A stretch of 41,736 nucleotides of DNA, taken from contig NZ_LSUQ01000022.1 in NCBI RefSeq assembly GCF_001642725.1, positions 1-41,736 on the forward strand. Reading direction: 5' to 3'. The translations under genes were made by a program, and so were the position numbers. This DNA is from Ferroacidibacillus organovorans (lineage in GTDB: Bacteria; Bacillota; Bacilli; Alicyclobacillales; SLC66). The first letter of the stretch is position 1, and each line of letters begins with the position of its first letter. Below, piece by piece: positions 33,286 through 41,736 of the stretch. Under the pieces are notes generated by a model. That model was not told where the DNA came from and ran no database searches. It saw only the letters and a list, made by a program, of their open reading frames with translations.

Positions 33286-34137
33286 ATGCACGGATCGACG
33301 ACGATGCGCGGTTACTCTCGCAAAATCGCGTCCAACATGACGTGGATGCTGTCCCTCGGCGCGCTGCTTCTCGTCGTGATTGTCGTGCTAGACATCTTGA
33401 TCACGGTCGTGCGACAAGGCGCTGGTGGAATTTCTCTCTCCCTTTTTACGACGCAGACGACAGGAATTGCAGGCGGTCTCCAAAACGCCATTCTGGGAAC
33501 ACTTGATCTCATTTTTTTTAGCACACTGTTCGCAGGGCCCGTGGGCATCATGGGAGGCATTTATCTCGCGGTGTTTGCACCTGATCGAATCGCGCGGACC
33601 TTGCGCTTCGTTGCAGAAGTACTTGCAGGCATCCCATCGATTGTCATTGGCTACTTTGGATACACGATGATGGTGCAGGCGTTTGGATGGGGATTCTCCG
33701 TCCTGGCCGGTTCCATTAGTCTGTCCATTCTGACCCTCCCCTATATCGTGCGGACGACAGAGGCGAGCATTCGACAAGTCCCAAAGAGTTATTACGAAGG
33801 AGCATTGGCGCTAGGTCTCACGCCCTTTTCGGCGCTGCGAACCGTGGTGATGCGTCCCGCCACACCTGGCATCGTGACGGGGCTCCTCTTGGCGATCTCC
33901 ATCGGACTCGGGGAGACGGCCCCACTCATTTACACGGCAGGTTGGTCGAATTTTAACCCAACCCTCCATTTGACCAAGAACCCAATCGGATATCTGACGT
34001 ACGTCGTGTGGACGTATTTGAATGAACCGTACTCGTCGGCTCATCGATTGGCGTATACAGCGGCACTTTTGCTGATTATTCTCGTCGTCATTCTTCATCT
34101 CCTTGCGCGATTTCTTCAACCGAGAGTAAAAGGGTAG
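33286..34137 (+). CDS. pstA: Phosphate ABC transporter permease
   Basis: A 283-residue PstA. AEVLAGIPSIVIGYFGY, the EAA-type loop SYYEGALALGLTPFSALRTV and SIGLGETAPLIYTAG are conserved. ATG 33286 is chosen because GGAGGAA lies 5 nt upstream; an in-frame GTG at 33250 has no such site. Last gene of the pst operon, followed by a terminator. Confidence 0.93.
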   Translation: MHGSTTMRGYSRKIASNMTWMLSLGALLLVVIVVLDILITVVRQGAGGISLSLFTTQTTGIAGGLQNAILGTLDLIFFSTLFAGPVGIMGGIYLAVFAPDRIARTLRFVAEVLAGIPSIVIGYFGYTMMVQAFGWGFSVLAGSISLSILTLPYIVRTTEASIRQVPKSYYEGALALGLTPFSALRTVVMRPATPGIVTGLLLAISIGLGETAPLIYTAGWSNFNPTLHLTKNPIGYLTYVVWTYLNEPYSSAHRLAYTAALLLIILVVILHLLARFLQPRVKG

Positions 34138-34157
34138 GATCTGGCGCGATAGAGTGA

Positions 34158-34195
34158 ACACATCCCCGAGGGATTTCTCTCGGGGATGTGTTTTT
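34158..34195 (+). terminator. Terminator of the pst operon
   Basis: ACACATCCCCGAG (34158-34170) pairs with CTCGGGGATGTGT (34179-34191) around an 8-nt loop, followed by TTTT. Confidence 0.9.
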
Positions 34196-34196
34196 G

Positions 34197-34427
34197 TCAG
34201 GAATGGTCCGGCTTGTGATCCGGGGACTGATACGAGAAGGTGTCGCAACACGTTCCGCGCTCTGTGCCCACGATCTCATTGCCAATTTTTTTGACGAGAA
34301 TCGACGCTGCACTACAATGAAGTTTCTCATTGTAAACACACTCTTCGACCATACATCGGACAGCGCTTGGCACTGCAACCACCCCCTGACTGGTAGCGTT
34401 GCCATGTCCCGGAACTTCATGCGTCAT
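34197..34427 (-). CDS. DUF1540-domain small protein
   Basis: A 76-residue protein with SAVRCMVEECVYNEKLHCSA, ASILVK and GTCCDTFSY. The cysteine pattern CxxxxCxY...C is that of DUF1540, small probably metal-binding proteins common in spore-formers. ATG 34427 is the first start past the FTR1 stop; its ribosome site is weak. It lies downstream of the FTR1 gene in the same direction, so a metal link is plausible but unproved. Confidence 0.72.
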   Translation of the reverse strand: MTHEVPGHGNATSQGVVAVPSAVRCMVEECVYNEKLHCSAASILVKKIGNEIVGTERGTCCDTFSYQSPDHKPDHS

Positions 34428-34453
34428 TTTGCGACATTTACCAATCACGCCGT

Positions 34454-35284
34454 TCAGGATGAGGTGATCTGGAGTTTTGGCTTGGTCGGTTTTTTTCGCA
34501 GATAGGCGTATACCATCACCGCTAAATAGACGAGATAGGTGACAACCTGAAGCGCGGTCGGGCTGGCGGCATAACCGAAAAAGGAATGCAGGATATCGCC
34601 AAAGGTCGAGTTTTCGTTGATCAAGGAAGACGTGTTCCAAAGCGGGCGAATGCCTAGCGAGATCCAGCCCAGTTGCTGCCAATCTTCAATCGCGTTTGAA
34701 AGAAGTCCTGCGCCAAACAGCATAAGGAGGGTTCCCATGGTAGTGAAAAAGTGACGCATATTAATCTTGCGTCCTGCAACATAGATGACATAGCTGAGCG
34801 ACAATCCTGCGATCAAGCCGAGTGTCGCCCCAATGACGAGCAGAATGGGTTTTGTTTGAAATGCGATGGCAATCATAAACACGACCGTTTCAATGCCCTC
34901 ACGCCCCACGGTGATAAACGCAATGAGTGAGAGTGACCACATCATGCCATGTTGGAAGGCGGCAGACATCTTTTGCTCGATGTCTCGCTTGAGAAAACGA
35001 CTTTGTTTTTTCATCCAGAATGTCATGTAGGTGAGAATCAATGCCGCGATGAGGTAGGTGAAGCTCTCGATTTTCGTCTGCAGCGCCGTCCCCGCGTAAT
35101 CGTGGATCGTGAGGAAAATGGCGACGCCAACGCCAGCGGAAAGGATGACCGCCGCGAATACCCCAATCAGCACGTCGCGAAAGCGATCGCGGCGATTGAT
35201 TTGACGCAGGTAGGCGAACATGATCGAACAAATCATGGAAGCCTCGAATGCTTCGCGAAAAAAGATTAAGAATGATCCTAGCAC
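34454..35284 (-). CDS. FTR1-family iron permease
   Basis: A 276-residue, seven-span FTR1/EfeU-type permease. The two REXXE iron-binding motifs are REAFE (residues 10-14) and REGIE (residues 128-132). It transports ferric or ferrous iron depending on partners. No EfeO or EfeB gene is adjacent. Start is GTG 35284 with a G-rich site upstream. Divergent from the NCS1 permease. Confidence 0.9.
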   Translation of the reverse strand: MLGSFLIFFREAFEASMICSIMFAYLRQINRRDRFRDVLIGVFAAVILSAGVGVAIFLTIHDYAGTALQTKIESFTYLIAALILTYMTFWMKKQSRFLKRDIEQKMSAAFQHGMMWSLSLIAFITVGREGIETVVFMIAIAFQTKPILLVIGATLGLIAGLSLSYVIYVAGRKINMRHFFTTMGTLLMLFGAGLLSNAIEDWQQLGWISLGIRPLWNTSSLINENSTFGDILHSFFGYAASPTALQVVTYLVYLAVMVYAYLRKKPTKPKLQITSS

Positions 35285-35396
35285 GTGACGGCCCCCTAGG
35301 TTTGTCTTGGCTGTGGATCACGTCCTCGATCCGATTGCGTCCGTACATTGCGTGTATTTTTTACGCCCTTCTTTATCACTATAACCTAATGCCGGG

Positions 35397-35414
35397 TGTT
35401 AGTATAGACTAACA
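35397..35414. promoter_or_regulatory. Inverted repeat between the FTR1 and NCS1 genes
   Basis: TGTTAGT-ATAG-ACTAACA, a perfect 7-bp inverted repeat in the divergent intergenic region; a candidate operator. It does not match the usual Fur box. Confidence 0.45.
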
Positions 35415-35495
35415 AACTTTTGCTTGTAACAATTTCGTGAAAGATGAAAAGACGAACATTAAATCTTGAATTAAAGATTCTGTTCGTATTTTTGC

Positions 35496-35523
35496 TTGAC
35501 TCTCTCGTAGAGTTACGTAAGAT
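35496..35523 (+). promoter_or_regulatory. Promoter of the NCS1 permease gene
   Basis: TTGACT (35496-35501), a 16-bp spacer and TAAGAT (35518-35523), 34 bp before the start codon. Confidence 0.6.
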
Positions 35524-35557
35524 GAGAGGTGAGGAATCACACGAAGGGGAGGCTGTT

Positions 35558-36961
35558 ATGTCGAACATGACGTCAGAGTATTACGGTGACGAGGTTCTCC
35601 ATGTCGAACCGCATGGCATTGAACCGATTTCGCAGAGTGAGCGTCACGGAAAGCCGCGCAGTCTGTTTACCCTTTGGTTCAGCGCGAATCTGGAGTTTGC
35701 GACACTCACGGTAGGGGTTCTGTCGGTCGGATTATTCGGCATGAGTCTCTCCCAAGCGTTTTGGGCCATCGCGATCGGCACCATTCTGGGAGCGGTTGTC
35801 GTCGGACTCTTAACGACGTTTGGGTACCGGTGGGGTGTTCCACAGTTGGTTCAGTCACGCGGAGCGTTTGGTTTTTATGGGAATTTTCTTCCATCCATCA
35901 TCAACTTTGCCGCAGGTGTTGGCTGGTACGCGGTGAATACCGTACTAGGCGTTTACGCGTTACAGTGGCTACTTCCGATTGGCTTTCTACCGAATCTCCT
36001 GATCATGATCGTGCTGCAGGCGGCGGTCAGCATCTATGGCCATAACATGATTCACTGGATTGAAAAAGTATCCGCCCTCATTCTTGCCGCAGTTTTCTTA
36101 ATCGTTACGTTCTATGCTTTCGGACATATCAATCTTAACATCGCAGAAAATGTCAAAGCGCCATTGTTCAGTGGCACGGTCGGCTCGTTTATCTTGTCGA
36201 TCGGCGCATCGCTCTCTTATATCATGGGCTGGATGACGTACTCCTCGGATTACAGTCGCTATCTTCCAAAAGGTACCAAAGGGTCGAGCGCGTTTTGGGC
36301 GGCGTTCCTCGGGAACACCATCCCTTGCATCTGGCTCGAACTTCTCGGCGCGGCGCTTGCCTCCGTGAAGAGCATCGCCGTCCCAACCGATTTGGTCTCG
36401 GGGCTCATGCCTCACGCGCTTGTCGTGATCACGATGCTTGCCATCATCCTGGGAACCATTACGGCAAACGTACTCAACATCTACTCGGGTTCTCTGTCGC
36501 TGCTCGCCATCGATACACAGTGGCTGAAAGCGATCGCGCCAAAGCGCTGGATCGTCACACTTTTTATTGGTATTCTCGGCGGCATCCTCTCCTATATTGG
36601 CGGTCGCAGTGGATATTACACGAATTACAGCAACTTCCTCTATGTGCTCTCGTACTGGGTTAGCCCGTGGGTCGCGGTGATCCTCATGGATTATCTGCTG
36701 TACCGGCGTAGCGACGACAATGTGGATTCTTTCTACTCAAAACAGCGTGCGCTCGGCGCGGGACTCTGGTCTTTCATTCTTGGTTTTCTCGCTTCTGTCC
36801 CGTTTTTCAACCAGGCGATGTACGTTGGTTTTATCGCCGCGAAATATCCGCACATTGGTGATATATCGTATTACGTCAGCTTTGTGGTAGCCGCGATCCT
36901 CTATGGACTCTTTTCGACGATTGGACGCTCTACCGCAAAAGCGGGTGCATCGGTCGCGTAG
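35558..36961 (+). CDS. NCS1-family permease (cytosine/purine/allantoin type)
   Basis: A 467-residue, 12-span NCS1 transporter. SLFTLWFSANLEFATLTVGV, QLVQSRGAFGFYGNFLP, GVGWYAVNTVLG, YIMGWMTYSSDYSRYLPKGT and LSYWVSPWVAVILMDYLLYR are family hallmarks. Members import cytosine, purines, hydantoins, allantoin or thiamine precursors with H+ or Na+. ATG 35558 follows GGGGAGG. No riboswitch was recognised upstream and no catabolic gene is adjacent, so the substrate is open. Confidence 0.88.
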   Translation: MSNMTSEYYGDEVLHVEPHGIEPISQSERHGKPRSLFTLWFSANLEFATLTVGVLSVGLFGMSLSQAFWAIAIGTILGAVVVGLLTTFGYRWGVPQLVQSRGAFGFYGNFLPSIINFAAGVGWYAVNTVLGVYALQWLLPIGFLPNLLIMIVLQAAVSIYGHNMIHWIEKVSALILAAVFLIVTFYAFGHINLNIAENVKAPLFSGTVGSFILSIGASLSYIMGWMTYSSDYSRYLPKGTKGSSAFWAAFLGNTIPCIWLELLGAALASVKSIAVPTDLVSGLMPHALVVITMLAIILGTITANVLNIYSGSLSLLAIDTQWLKAIAPKRWIVTLFIGILGGILSYIGGRSGYYTNYSNFLYVLSYWVSPWVAVILMDYLLYRRSDDNVDSFYSKQRALGAGLWSFILGFLASVPFFNQAMYVGFIAAKYPHIGDISYYVSFVVAAILYGLFSTIGRSTAKAGASVA

Positions 36962-36980
36962 GTATATTTCCTTTCCATAC

Positions 36981-37017
36981 AACAAAGCCCAGATCGCACT
37001 GCGATCTGGGCTTTGTT
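36981..37017. terminator. Bidirectional terminator between NCS1 and transaldolase genes
   Basis: A 17-bp perfect stem (36981-36997 with 37001-37017) around ACT; the stem ends in A-rich and T-rich tracts on the two sides, suited to convergent genes. Confidence 0.85.
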
Positions 37018-37056
37018 GCCGCTTGGCGGAGTCACTGGCAGTGATGTTCACCTGTG

Positions 37057-38148
37057 TCAGGCGAGGGATGCGGCGCGCGCCTTTTCGATCGTTTCCATAA
37101 GGGAGTCAAACGATTGGGCGAACGCGTCGAGTCCCTTTTTCTTTAGCTCGCGGCCGATTTCATCCAGATCGATGGAAGCGGTTTTGCACGCGTCGAGGAT
37201 CTCCTGCGTGTGCGCTTTGTCTGCGTCTATGGTTCGCTTGACGACACCGTGCTCAAGGAATGCGTGCAGGGTGGCCGGAGGCATCGTATTCACCGTGTGT
37301 GGGCCAATCAGCGTCTCGACGTAGAGGACATCCCGGAAGGCTTTATTCTTCGTGCCGGTCGACGCAAAGAGCGGTCGCTGCGCGCGTGCGCCATGGTTGC
37401 GCAATTCTGCGAACGGTGCTCCCTCAAAGATGGCTTGGAATGACTGATAGATCTGCTGTGCGTTCGCGATTGCGACGCTCCCTTTGAGCAGGGCGGGGAG
37501 AGCATCGCCGACGCGACTCTCGACGGCGGCGTCGATGCGGCTGACAAACACGCTGGCGACAGATGAAACGGTGCGTAGCGTCTGACCGCTTTTTAGCCTG
37601 CGCGAAAGTCCGCGCAGGTACGCGTGTGCAACGTCCTCATAATCGCGGAGCGTAAACATCAACGTCACGTTGACAGAGATACCATCCGCCGTCAAATTCT
37701 CAAACGCGATGAGCCCCTCAGGCGTAGCCGGAACTTTGATCATGAGATTTGGCAGGTTCAGCAGTTTCACGAGGCGATGTGCTTCCGCCTCCGTTTGCTC
37801 GTGATTGTCACAGAATGCGGGAGGCACTTCCAGGCTGACATAGCCGTCTTCGCCATCTGTCGCTTCATAGAGTGGAAGAAGGCTTTGTGCCGCTGCGTTG
37901 ATGTCATCAAAGACGAGCGCGTCGTAAATTTCCTCCGCGCTCTTTTTGCGCGCTGCCAAGGCGTTAATCTTGGCGCGGTAGAGGTCGCTGTGACCGATCG
38001 CCTGTTCAAAAATGGTGGGATTCGAAGTCATCCCGCGAACGCCGCGCTCGAGAAGCGCGCTCATCTCGCCTGTGCTGAATAAGTCGGAACGAATGTAATC
38101 AAGCCAGGCGCTCTGCCCGTGTTTGTGCAATTCGTGTAACGTGGTCAC
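37057..38148 (-). CDS. tal: Transaldolase
   Basis: A 363-residue long-form transaldolase. [14 protein letters not shown] and the Schiff-base lysine in [12 protein letters not shown] are conserved, as is [15 protein letters not shown]. It exchanges dihydroxyacetone units in the non-oxidative pentose phosphate pathway. The GTG start overlaps the transketolase stop (GTGA), so the two are translationally coupled. Confidence 0.93.
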   Translation of the reverse strand: MTTLHELHKHGQSAWLDYIRSDLFSTGEMSALLERGVRGMTSNPTIFEQAIGHSDLYRAKINALAARKKSAEEIYDALVFDDINAAAQSLLPLYEATDGEDGYVSLEVPPAFCDNHEQTEAEAHRLVKLLNLPNLMIKVPATPEGLIAFENLTADGISVNVTLMFTLRDYEDVAHAYLRGLSRRLKSGQTLRTVSSVASVFVSRIDAAVESRVGDALPALLKGSVAIANAQQIYQSFQAIFEGAPFAELRNHGARAQRPLFASTGTKNKAFRDVLYVETLIGPHTVNTMPPATLHAFLEHGVVKRTIDADKAHTQEILDACKTASIDLDEIGRELKKKGLDAFAQSFDSLMETIEKARAASLA

Positions 38149-40163
38149 GCGTGGGTCACCTCCCGCAGGGATGTTTTGGCAGCCGCAATGACGTGGCTCA
38201 CCGTAAAGCCGAACTTCTCCATGAGTACGGCGGCAGGAGCGGATGCGCCAAAGTGGTCAATGCCGATCGAGACGCCGTGGTCCTTCGCAAAGGAAGCGAG
38301 TCCGGCAGGGTGAGCCATCTCGATAACCACGCGCGCGCGGATGGAGGATGGGAGCACCTCTTCTTGGTATGCGGCTGTCTGTTCAAGGAAGAGCTGTGGG
38401 CAAGGAATGCTCACGACGCGCGCTCCGATGCCTTCTGCCTCAAGCGCTTTTTGTGCATCCATTGCGAGGATGACCTCTGAGCCGCTCGCGATGAGGAGAA
38501 TGTTTAGCGCAGCCGATTCTTTTGACAAGGTGTAGGCGCCGCGCGCGACGCCTTGGCGCGCGAGTTGATCAGAGTCTGTATAGACTGGGAGCTTTTGCCG
38601 TGTGAGCGCGAGCGCGACCGGACGGTCGCGGTGCGCCATGGCGTAGTGCCAAGCGGCGACCGTTTCGTTGGCGTCTGCGGGACGGATGAGCAAGAGGTTT
38701 GGAATGAGCCTGAGCGCTGCGATCTGCTCGATGGGCTGGTGCGTCGGACCGTCCTCGCCAACGCCGATGCTGTCGTGCGTAAAGACGTAGATGACGGGCA
38801 GCTTCATCAATGCGGCGAGTCGGATGGACGGACGCAAATAGTCGGAGAACACGAGGAAGGTGCCGCCGTAGGGATGGACTCCGCCGTGCAGTGCGAGGCC
38901 GTTTAGCATCGCGCCCATCGCATGCTCGCGCACGCCAAACCAGACGTTTCGTCCGGCAGGGTTCGCGGCGCTGTAGACCGACTCAGTCTTCATTGTCGTC
39001 TCGTTCGATCCGGCGAGATCTGCTGAACCGCCAAACAGCGTGGGAACGCGCTTTGCGATAGCGTTGAGTGCGGCGCCGGAAATTTGGCGTGTCGCAAAGC
39101 CGCTTTTGTCCACTGTGTACGTGGGCAGATCGGCGTCCCAGTTGGCGGGGAGTTCGCCTGACAAGGCGAGCCTAAGCTCGGCGGCGAGTTCGGGATGTAC
39201 CTTCTCGTAGGCGGACATGCGCGCTTCCCACGCAGCTTGCGCCTCTGCGCCGCGCGTTGCGATGGACTGGAAATGCGCGGTCACTTCGGACGGAACAAAG
39301 TGTGTCTCGGATTCGTTCCACTGATAGAACGTTTTGGCGAGGGCGGTCTCTTCGGCGCCGAGCGGGGAGCCGTGCGCCTTGGATGTGCCCTGGCGTCCGG
39401 GACTGCCGTACCCGATCGTTGTGCGAATTTCGAGTAGGGAGGGGCGGGGGTCGCTTTTGGCGGCCGCGATGGCGCGCGCGATAGCGTCGAGATCGTCATC
39501 GCCGTTTTCGACGCGAAGGTAGTGCCAGCCGGCGGCTTCGGCGCGGAGTTTTATGTTTTCGGTGAACGCCATGTCGGTTGGGCCGTCGAGGGAAATGTCA
39601 TTTGAATCGTATAAAACGACCAGTTTTCCGAGTTTCTGGTGCCCGGCGAACGACATGGCTTCGTAAGAGATGCCTTCCATGAGGTCACCGTCGCCGACAA
39701 GCGTGTAGGTCATGTGATCGATGATCTCGTGGTCGGGGCGATTGTAGCGCGCTGCGAGAAAGCGCTCAGCCATCGCAAATCCGACGGCGTTTGTGATGCC
39801 TTGACCAAGCGGCCCGGTCGTCGTTTCAACGCCGCGTGTGTGACCGAATTCCGGGTGGCCAGGCGTCTTGCTGCCCCATTGCCGGAACTGCATCAGATCC
39901 TCGCGTGTGAGTCCGTAGCCAAACAGATGGAGCAAGCTATAGAGGAGCATGGAACCGTGACCCGCGGAGAGCACAAAGCGATCGCGATTGGGCCACGCCG
40001 CGTCTGCGGGATTATGCTTGAGAAACTGCGACCAGAGTACGTAGGCCATCGGTGCGGAGCCCATGGGGAGTCCGGGATGCCCGCTGTTTGCTTTTTCCAC
40101 GCTGTCGATGGAGAGGGTTCGTATGGTGTTTATGGAAAGCGCATCAATGTTCGATGCTGACAT
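38145..40163 (-). CDS. tkt: Transketolase
   Basis: A 672-residue transketolase. The thiamine diphosphate motif is [70 protein letters not shown] and [18 protein letters not shown] are conserved. It works with the coupled transaldolase downstream in the pentose phosphate pathway. Confidence 0.95.
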   Translation of the reverse strand: MSASNIDALSINTIRTLSIDSVEKANSGHPGLPMGSAPMAYVLWSQFLKHNPADAAWPNRDRFVLSAGHGSMLLYSLLHLFGYGLTREDLMQFRQWGSKTPGHPEFGHTRGVETTTGPLGQGITNAVGFAMAERFLAARYNRPDHEIIDHMTYTLVGDGDLMEGISYEAMSFAGHQKLGKLVVLYDSNDISLDGPTDMAFTENIKLRAEAAGWHYLRVENGDDDLDAIARAIAAAKSDPRPSLLEIRTTIGYGSPGRQGTSKAHGSPLGAEETALAKTFYQWNESETHFVPSEVTAHFQSIATRGAEAQAAWEARMSAYEKVHPELAAELRLALSGELPANWDADLPTYTVDKSGFATRQISGAALNAIAKRVPTLFGGSADLAGSNETTMKTESVYSAANPAGRNVWFGVREHAMGAMLNGLALHGGVHPYGGTFLVFSDYLRPSIRLAALMKLPVIYVFTHDSIGVGEDGPTHQPIEQIAALRLIPNLLLIRPADANETVAAWHYAMAHRDRPVALALTRQKLPVYTDSDQLARQGVARGAYTLSKESAALNILLIASGSEVILAMDAQKALEAEGIGARVVSIPCPQLFLEQTAAYQEEVLPSSIRARVVIEMAHPAGLASFAKDHGVSIGIDHFGASAPAAVLMEKFGFTVSHVIAAAKTSLREVTHA

Positions 40164-40793
40164 AAAGGGTGACCGCCTTTCGTGAAAGGGACTAGGATGG
40201 CGAAGCGTTTTTTCGATTCAAGAGTGTTCGAAAAGGAGTCAGGTTAAGATTCAAGCAGTGCAGAAAGCCAGTCAAACATGCACGCGAAGCGTATGCGCTT
40301 GGGTACATGACAGAGCAGGTTTGACGCTTACGTCACAATGCGTCGAAGCGTTCTGATCCCATTTTTGAACATCTTCTATTATGCACCAAATGGCGCGGTA
40401 TCGCGAGGCGGGGAGAATCCTGCTGCGCGAGAGGTGGTGGATGGTTCGCGATGCGTGCACCTCTGTAGCCCGCTTTGGAAGCTGGGGCCGTGGAATGAAT
40501 GGGGGATTAAAGTGAGAGGGTAGGGGGGATTGGCGATCGTGGTGTGTTTTCGGTGTCGATTCATATAAATTTCCGTAAGTTTTCCATCATATTTGTCGAA
40601 TTGTGATCTGAAATATATGGTATTTCTTCAATGAGTATAGTAATCTATCATTGCAGTGACGCTGAGGTTCGTTGATGCACCGTCTGTAACATGGGCGCTT
40701 GGGCGGTCGCGGAGCTTATAGCGCATCCATCCTTCTTTGTGGGGTGCAGTACATTTTCAGGTTTTGCCCCAGAAGGAAGGAGAGTTTTCCACC
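40164..40793. other. Intergenic stretch without a recognised gene
   Basis: About 630 bp between the transketolase start and the small peptide gene. Short open frames exist but none has a ribosome site and family support. A T-box, 6S RNA, SRP RNA and known riboswitch cores were looked for by eye and not found. It must contain the tkt promoter (leftward) and the promoter of the peptide gene. Confidence 0.5.
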
Positions 40794-40871
40794 ATGAAAA
40801 AGAAATTGATCGCGGCAGCAACAGTTGTCGCCCTCGTTTTGGTGGCCTCAGCGGAAGTAGTATTAGTTTGA
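40794..40871 (+). CDS. 25-residue hydrophobic peptide
   Basis: MKKKLIAAATVVALVLVASA followed by EVVLV. ATG 40794 has GGAAGGAGAG upstream, a strong ribosome site. It resembles a bare signal peptide or single membrane span ending soon after an ASA cleavage-like site. A terminator follows within 10 bp. It may be a leader, a small membrane protein, or a pre-peptide of a signalling molecule; nothing decides among these. Confidence 0.6.
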   Translation: MKKKLIAAATVVALVLVASAEVVLV

Positions 40872-40879
40872 TGTAAGTT

Positions 40880-40915
40880 CAAAACACCTCACATGAACGC
40901 GGGGTGTTTTGTTTT
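40880..40915 (+). terminator. Terminator after the 25-residue peptide gene
   Basis: CAAAACACC (40880-40888) pairs with GGTGTTTTG (40903-40911), followed by TTTT. Confidence 0.75.
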
Positions 40916-40928
40916 AAGGGGTGCGCCA

Positions 40929-41450
40929 TTGCAACTGATTGTCGTAGGACTCGCAGTGATTATTGCATTTCTTCGGGGTGGTAGAGAATTGATCCTCCCG
41001 AATTTCGTGTGGAAACGGTTGTTACTTGTCGCAATTGGATTGCAGCTTATATCTTTTGTTCTTCCCGTGTTGAAGGTTGTACTGGTCGATCTTTCATATG
41101 CTGTGGCTCTGTTGTTCCTCTATTTGAATTACAAGATCGTGGAGCTCCGGTTTGCGTTGATTGGAGTAGCGATGAATTCTCTTGAAATATGGCTGAATAG
41201 AGGTGCAATGCCAGGGGTTCATGTCTCTGGTATGGATAGATTGACAGTTGGTTTATTGAACAACCACTCTCAATGGCATCAGTTCTTAACTGCAAAGACT
41301 GTTTTTCCTTTTCTTGCAGATATTTTCTACATGAGCTTTCCTTACAAAGCAATCTACAGCGTTGGTGACTTTATGATTGCATTGTCAATCGGTATGCTAT
41401 TGCAAAGAGTCATGGGTAAACCGCTATTTCAAGAGAATAAGAGGTTGTGA
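40929..41450 (+). CDS. DUF5317-like membrane protein
   Basis: A 173-residue protein with about five hydrophobic spans and LNRGAMPGVHVSG, which resembles the NGGxMPV region of DUF5317 membrane proteins. TTG 40929 is chosen because AAGGGG (40916-40921) is 7 nt upstream; an ATG at 40893 lies in the terminator. Function unknown. The gene after it starts 8 bp downstream. Confidence 0.65.
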   Translation: MQLIVVGLAVIIAFLRGGRELILPNFVWKRLLLVAIGLQLISFVLPVLKVVLVDLSYAVALLFLYLNYKIVELRFALIGVAMNSLEIWLNRGAMPGVHVSGMDRLTVGLLNNHSQWHQFLTAKTVFPFLADIFYMSFPYKAIYSVGDFMIALSIGMLLQRVMGKPLFQENKRL

Positions 41451-41457
41451 AAATTAA

Positions 41458-41697
41458 ATGAAATTTAATTTTCGTGCTATTATATTGGGAATAAATGTAA
41501 TCGCATCATCATATTTTATTTATGAAGGTTTGAAAAATACAACTGATATAAATGAAATGTATTGGACTGCTGTTTTTTTTGCCATAACAATTCTTTTACG
41601 GATTAGTCCGACTCTAAATAATAATGGTACAGTCCTTACGATTGGTGGGCTAATAAGTATCTTTATTATGTACGCCCGGCATGGGCGGAATCTATAG
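41458..41697 (+). CDS. Small membrane protein, probably interrupted by a group II intron
   Basis: It starts MKFNFRAIILGINVIASSYF and contains two or three hydrophobic spans. Only residues up to about ISIFIM (base 41669) are likely native; the remaining codons (YARHGRNL) come from the intron-like 5' end at 41670. Family not recognised. It is probably co-transcribed with the DUF5317-like gene. Confidence 0.5.
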   Translation: MKFNFRAIILGINVIASSYFIYEGLKNTTDINEMYWTAVFFAITILLRISPTLNNNGTVLTIGGLISIFIMYARHGRNL

Positions 41698-41736
41698 GGT
41701 GCAAGTCCCGAACGGGGGTTGGCGACAGACCTACCG
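41670..41736 (+). mobile_element. 5' end of a group II intron, running off the window
   Basis: The sequence from GTACGCCCGGCATGGGCGG, with AGGGTGCAAGTCCC and GGTTGGCGACAGACC further on, matches the conserved 5' region of bacterial group II introns (consensus GTGCG at the 5' splice site, domain I start). Only 67 bp are visible; the reverse transcriptase and 3' end are outside. Confidence 0.72.

Noticed and set aside
35285-35557. Purine riboswitch upstream of the NCS1 permease
   Set aside because: The conserved loop and junction sequences are not visible; only a DNA-level dyad is present.
40240-40540. Possible structured RNA (T-box, 6S or SRP RNA) in the gap after tkt
   Set aside because: GC-rich and with hairpin potential, but none of the diagnostic conserved sequences for these RNAs was found.

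Overview
The window reads as the chromosome of a spore-forming Bacillota. Sporulation genes yhbH and spoVR, a B. subtilis-like KimA, strong GGAGG ribosome sites and FTR1-type iron uptake suggest an acidophilic relative of Alicyclobacillaceae. The genus is inference; no rRNA or tRNA is present to fix it.

The main observation is in 3376-29073. Two adjacent sporulation genes, yhbH (DUF444/VWA) and spoVR, are cut into pieces by four insertions, each carrying its own large serine recombinase. Element 1 (right end only, up to ~3385) interrupts yhbH at the Gly-Ser-Met-Gly codons of its metal-binding motif. Element 2 (3723-7673, 3,940 bp) interrupts yhbH at GEVNQ/YNR. Element 3 (7984-14981, 6,990 bp) interrupts spoVR at FGK/AYH. 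Element 4 (15607-28448, 12,828 bp) interrupts spoVR at NEGWA/TYWH. Each complete element is bounded by a short direct repeat (11, 8 and 14 bp). Removing elements 2-4 and keeping one copy of each repeat restores both frames exactly: SpoVR becomes 480 codons plus stop, and the YhbH tail (165 aa) overlaps the SpoVR start by GTGA. Joining the two ends of each complete element forms a quasi-palindromic attP-like site with a non-palindromic central dinucleotide. This is the architecture of skin-like sporulation intervening elements, but stacked four deep in one operon.

Cargo: element 1 (partial) has a CbiX-like chelatase, an acetamidase/formamidase and a small ORF. Element 2 has a KimA potassium transporter and a small ORF. 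Element 3 has a small ORF, a decayed RelE-type toxin with its antitoxin, an ornithine-cyclodeaminase-family enzyme, a kinase gene with two in-frame TAG codons, a GNAT acetyltransferase and pseudouridine catabolism (psuG, psuK with fused HTH). Element 4 has DinB, two small ORFs, a four-gene diterpenoid operon (class I synthase, class II cyclase, GGDEF/HD-GYP membrane protein, GGPP synthase) and a gluconate-type module (MFS, FGGY kinase, LacI regulator with a 16-bp inverted-repeat operator). Elements 2 and 4 share a ~75-bp structured repeat near their right ends.

Right of spoVR is ordinary chromosome. It holds an orphan PhoB-like regulator and pstBSCA with PhoP-box-like repeats, a DUF1540 protein and FTR1 iron permease, an NCS1 permease, transketolase-transaldolase, a 25-residue hydrophobic peptide gene, a DUF5317-like membrane protein, and a small membrane protein apparently interrupted by a group II intron whose 5' end lies at the window edge.

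No phage structural genes, CRISPR arrays, rRNA or tRNA were seen.
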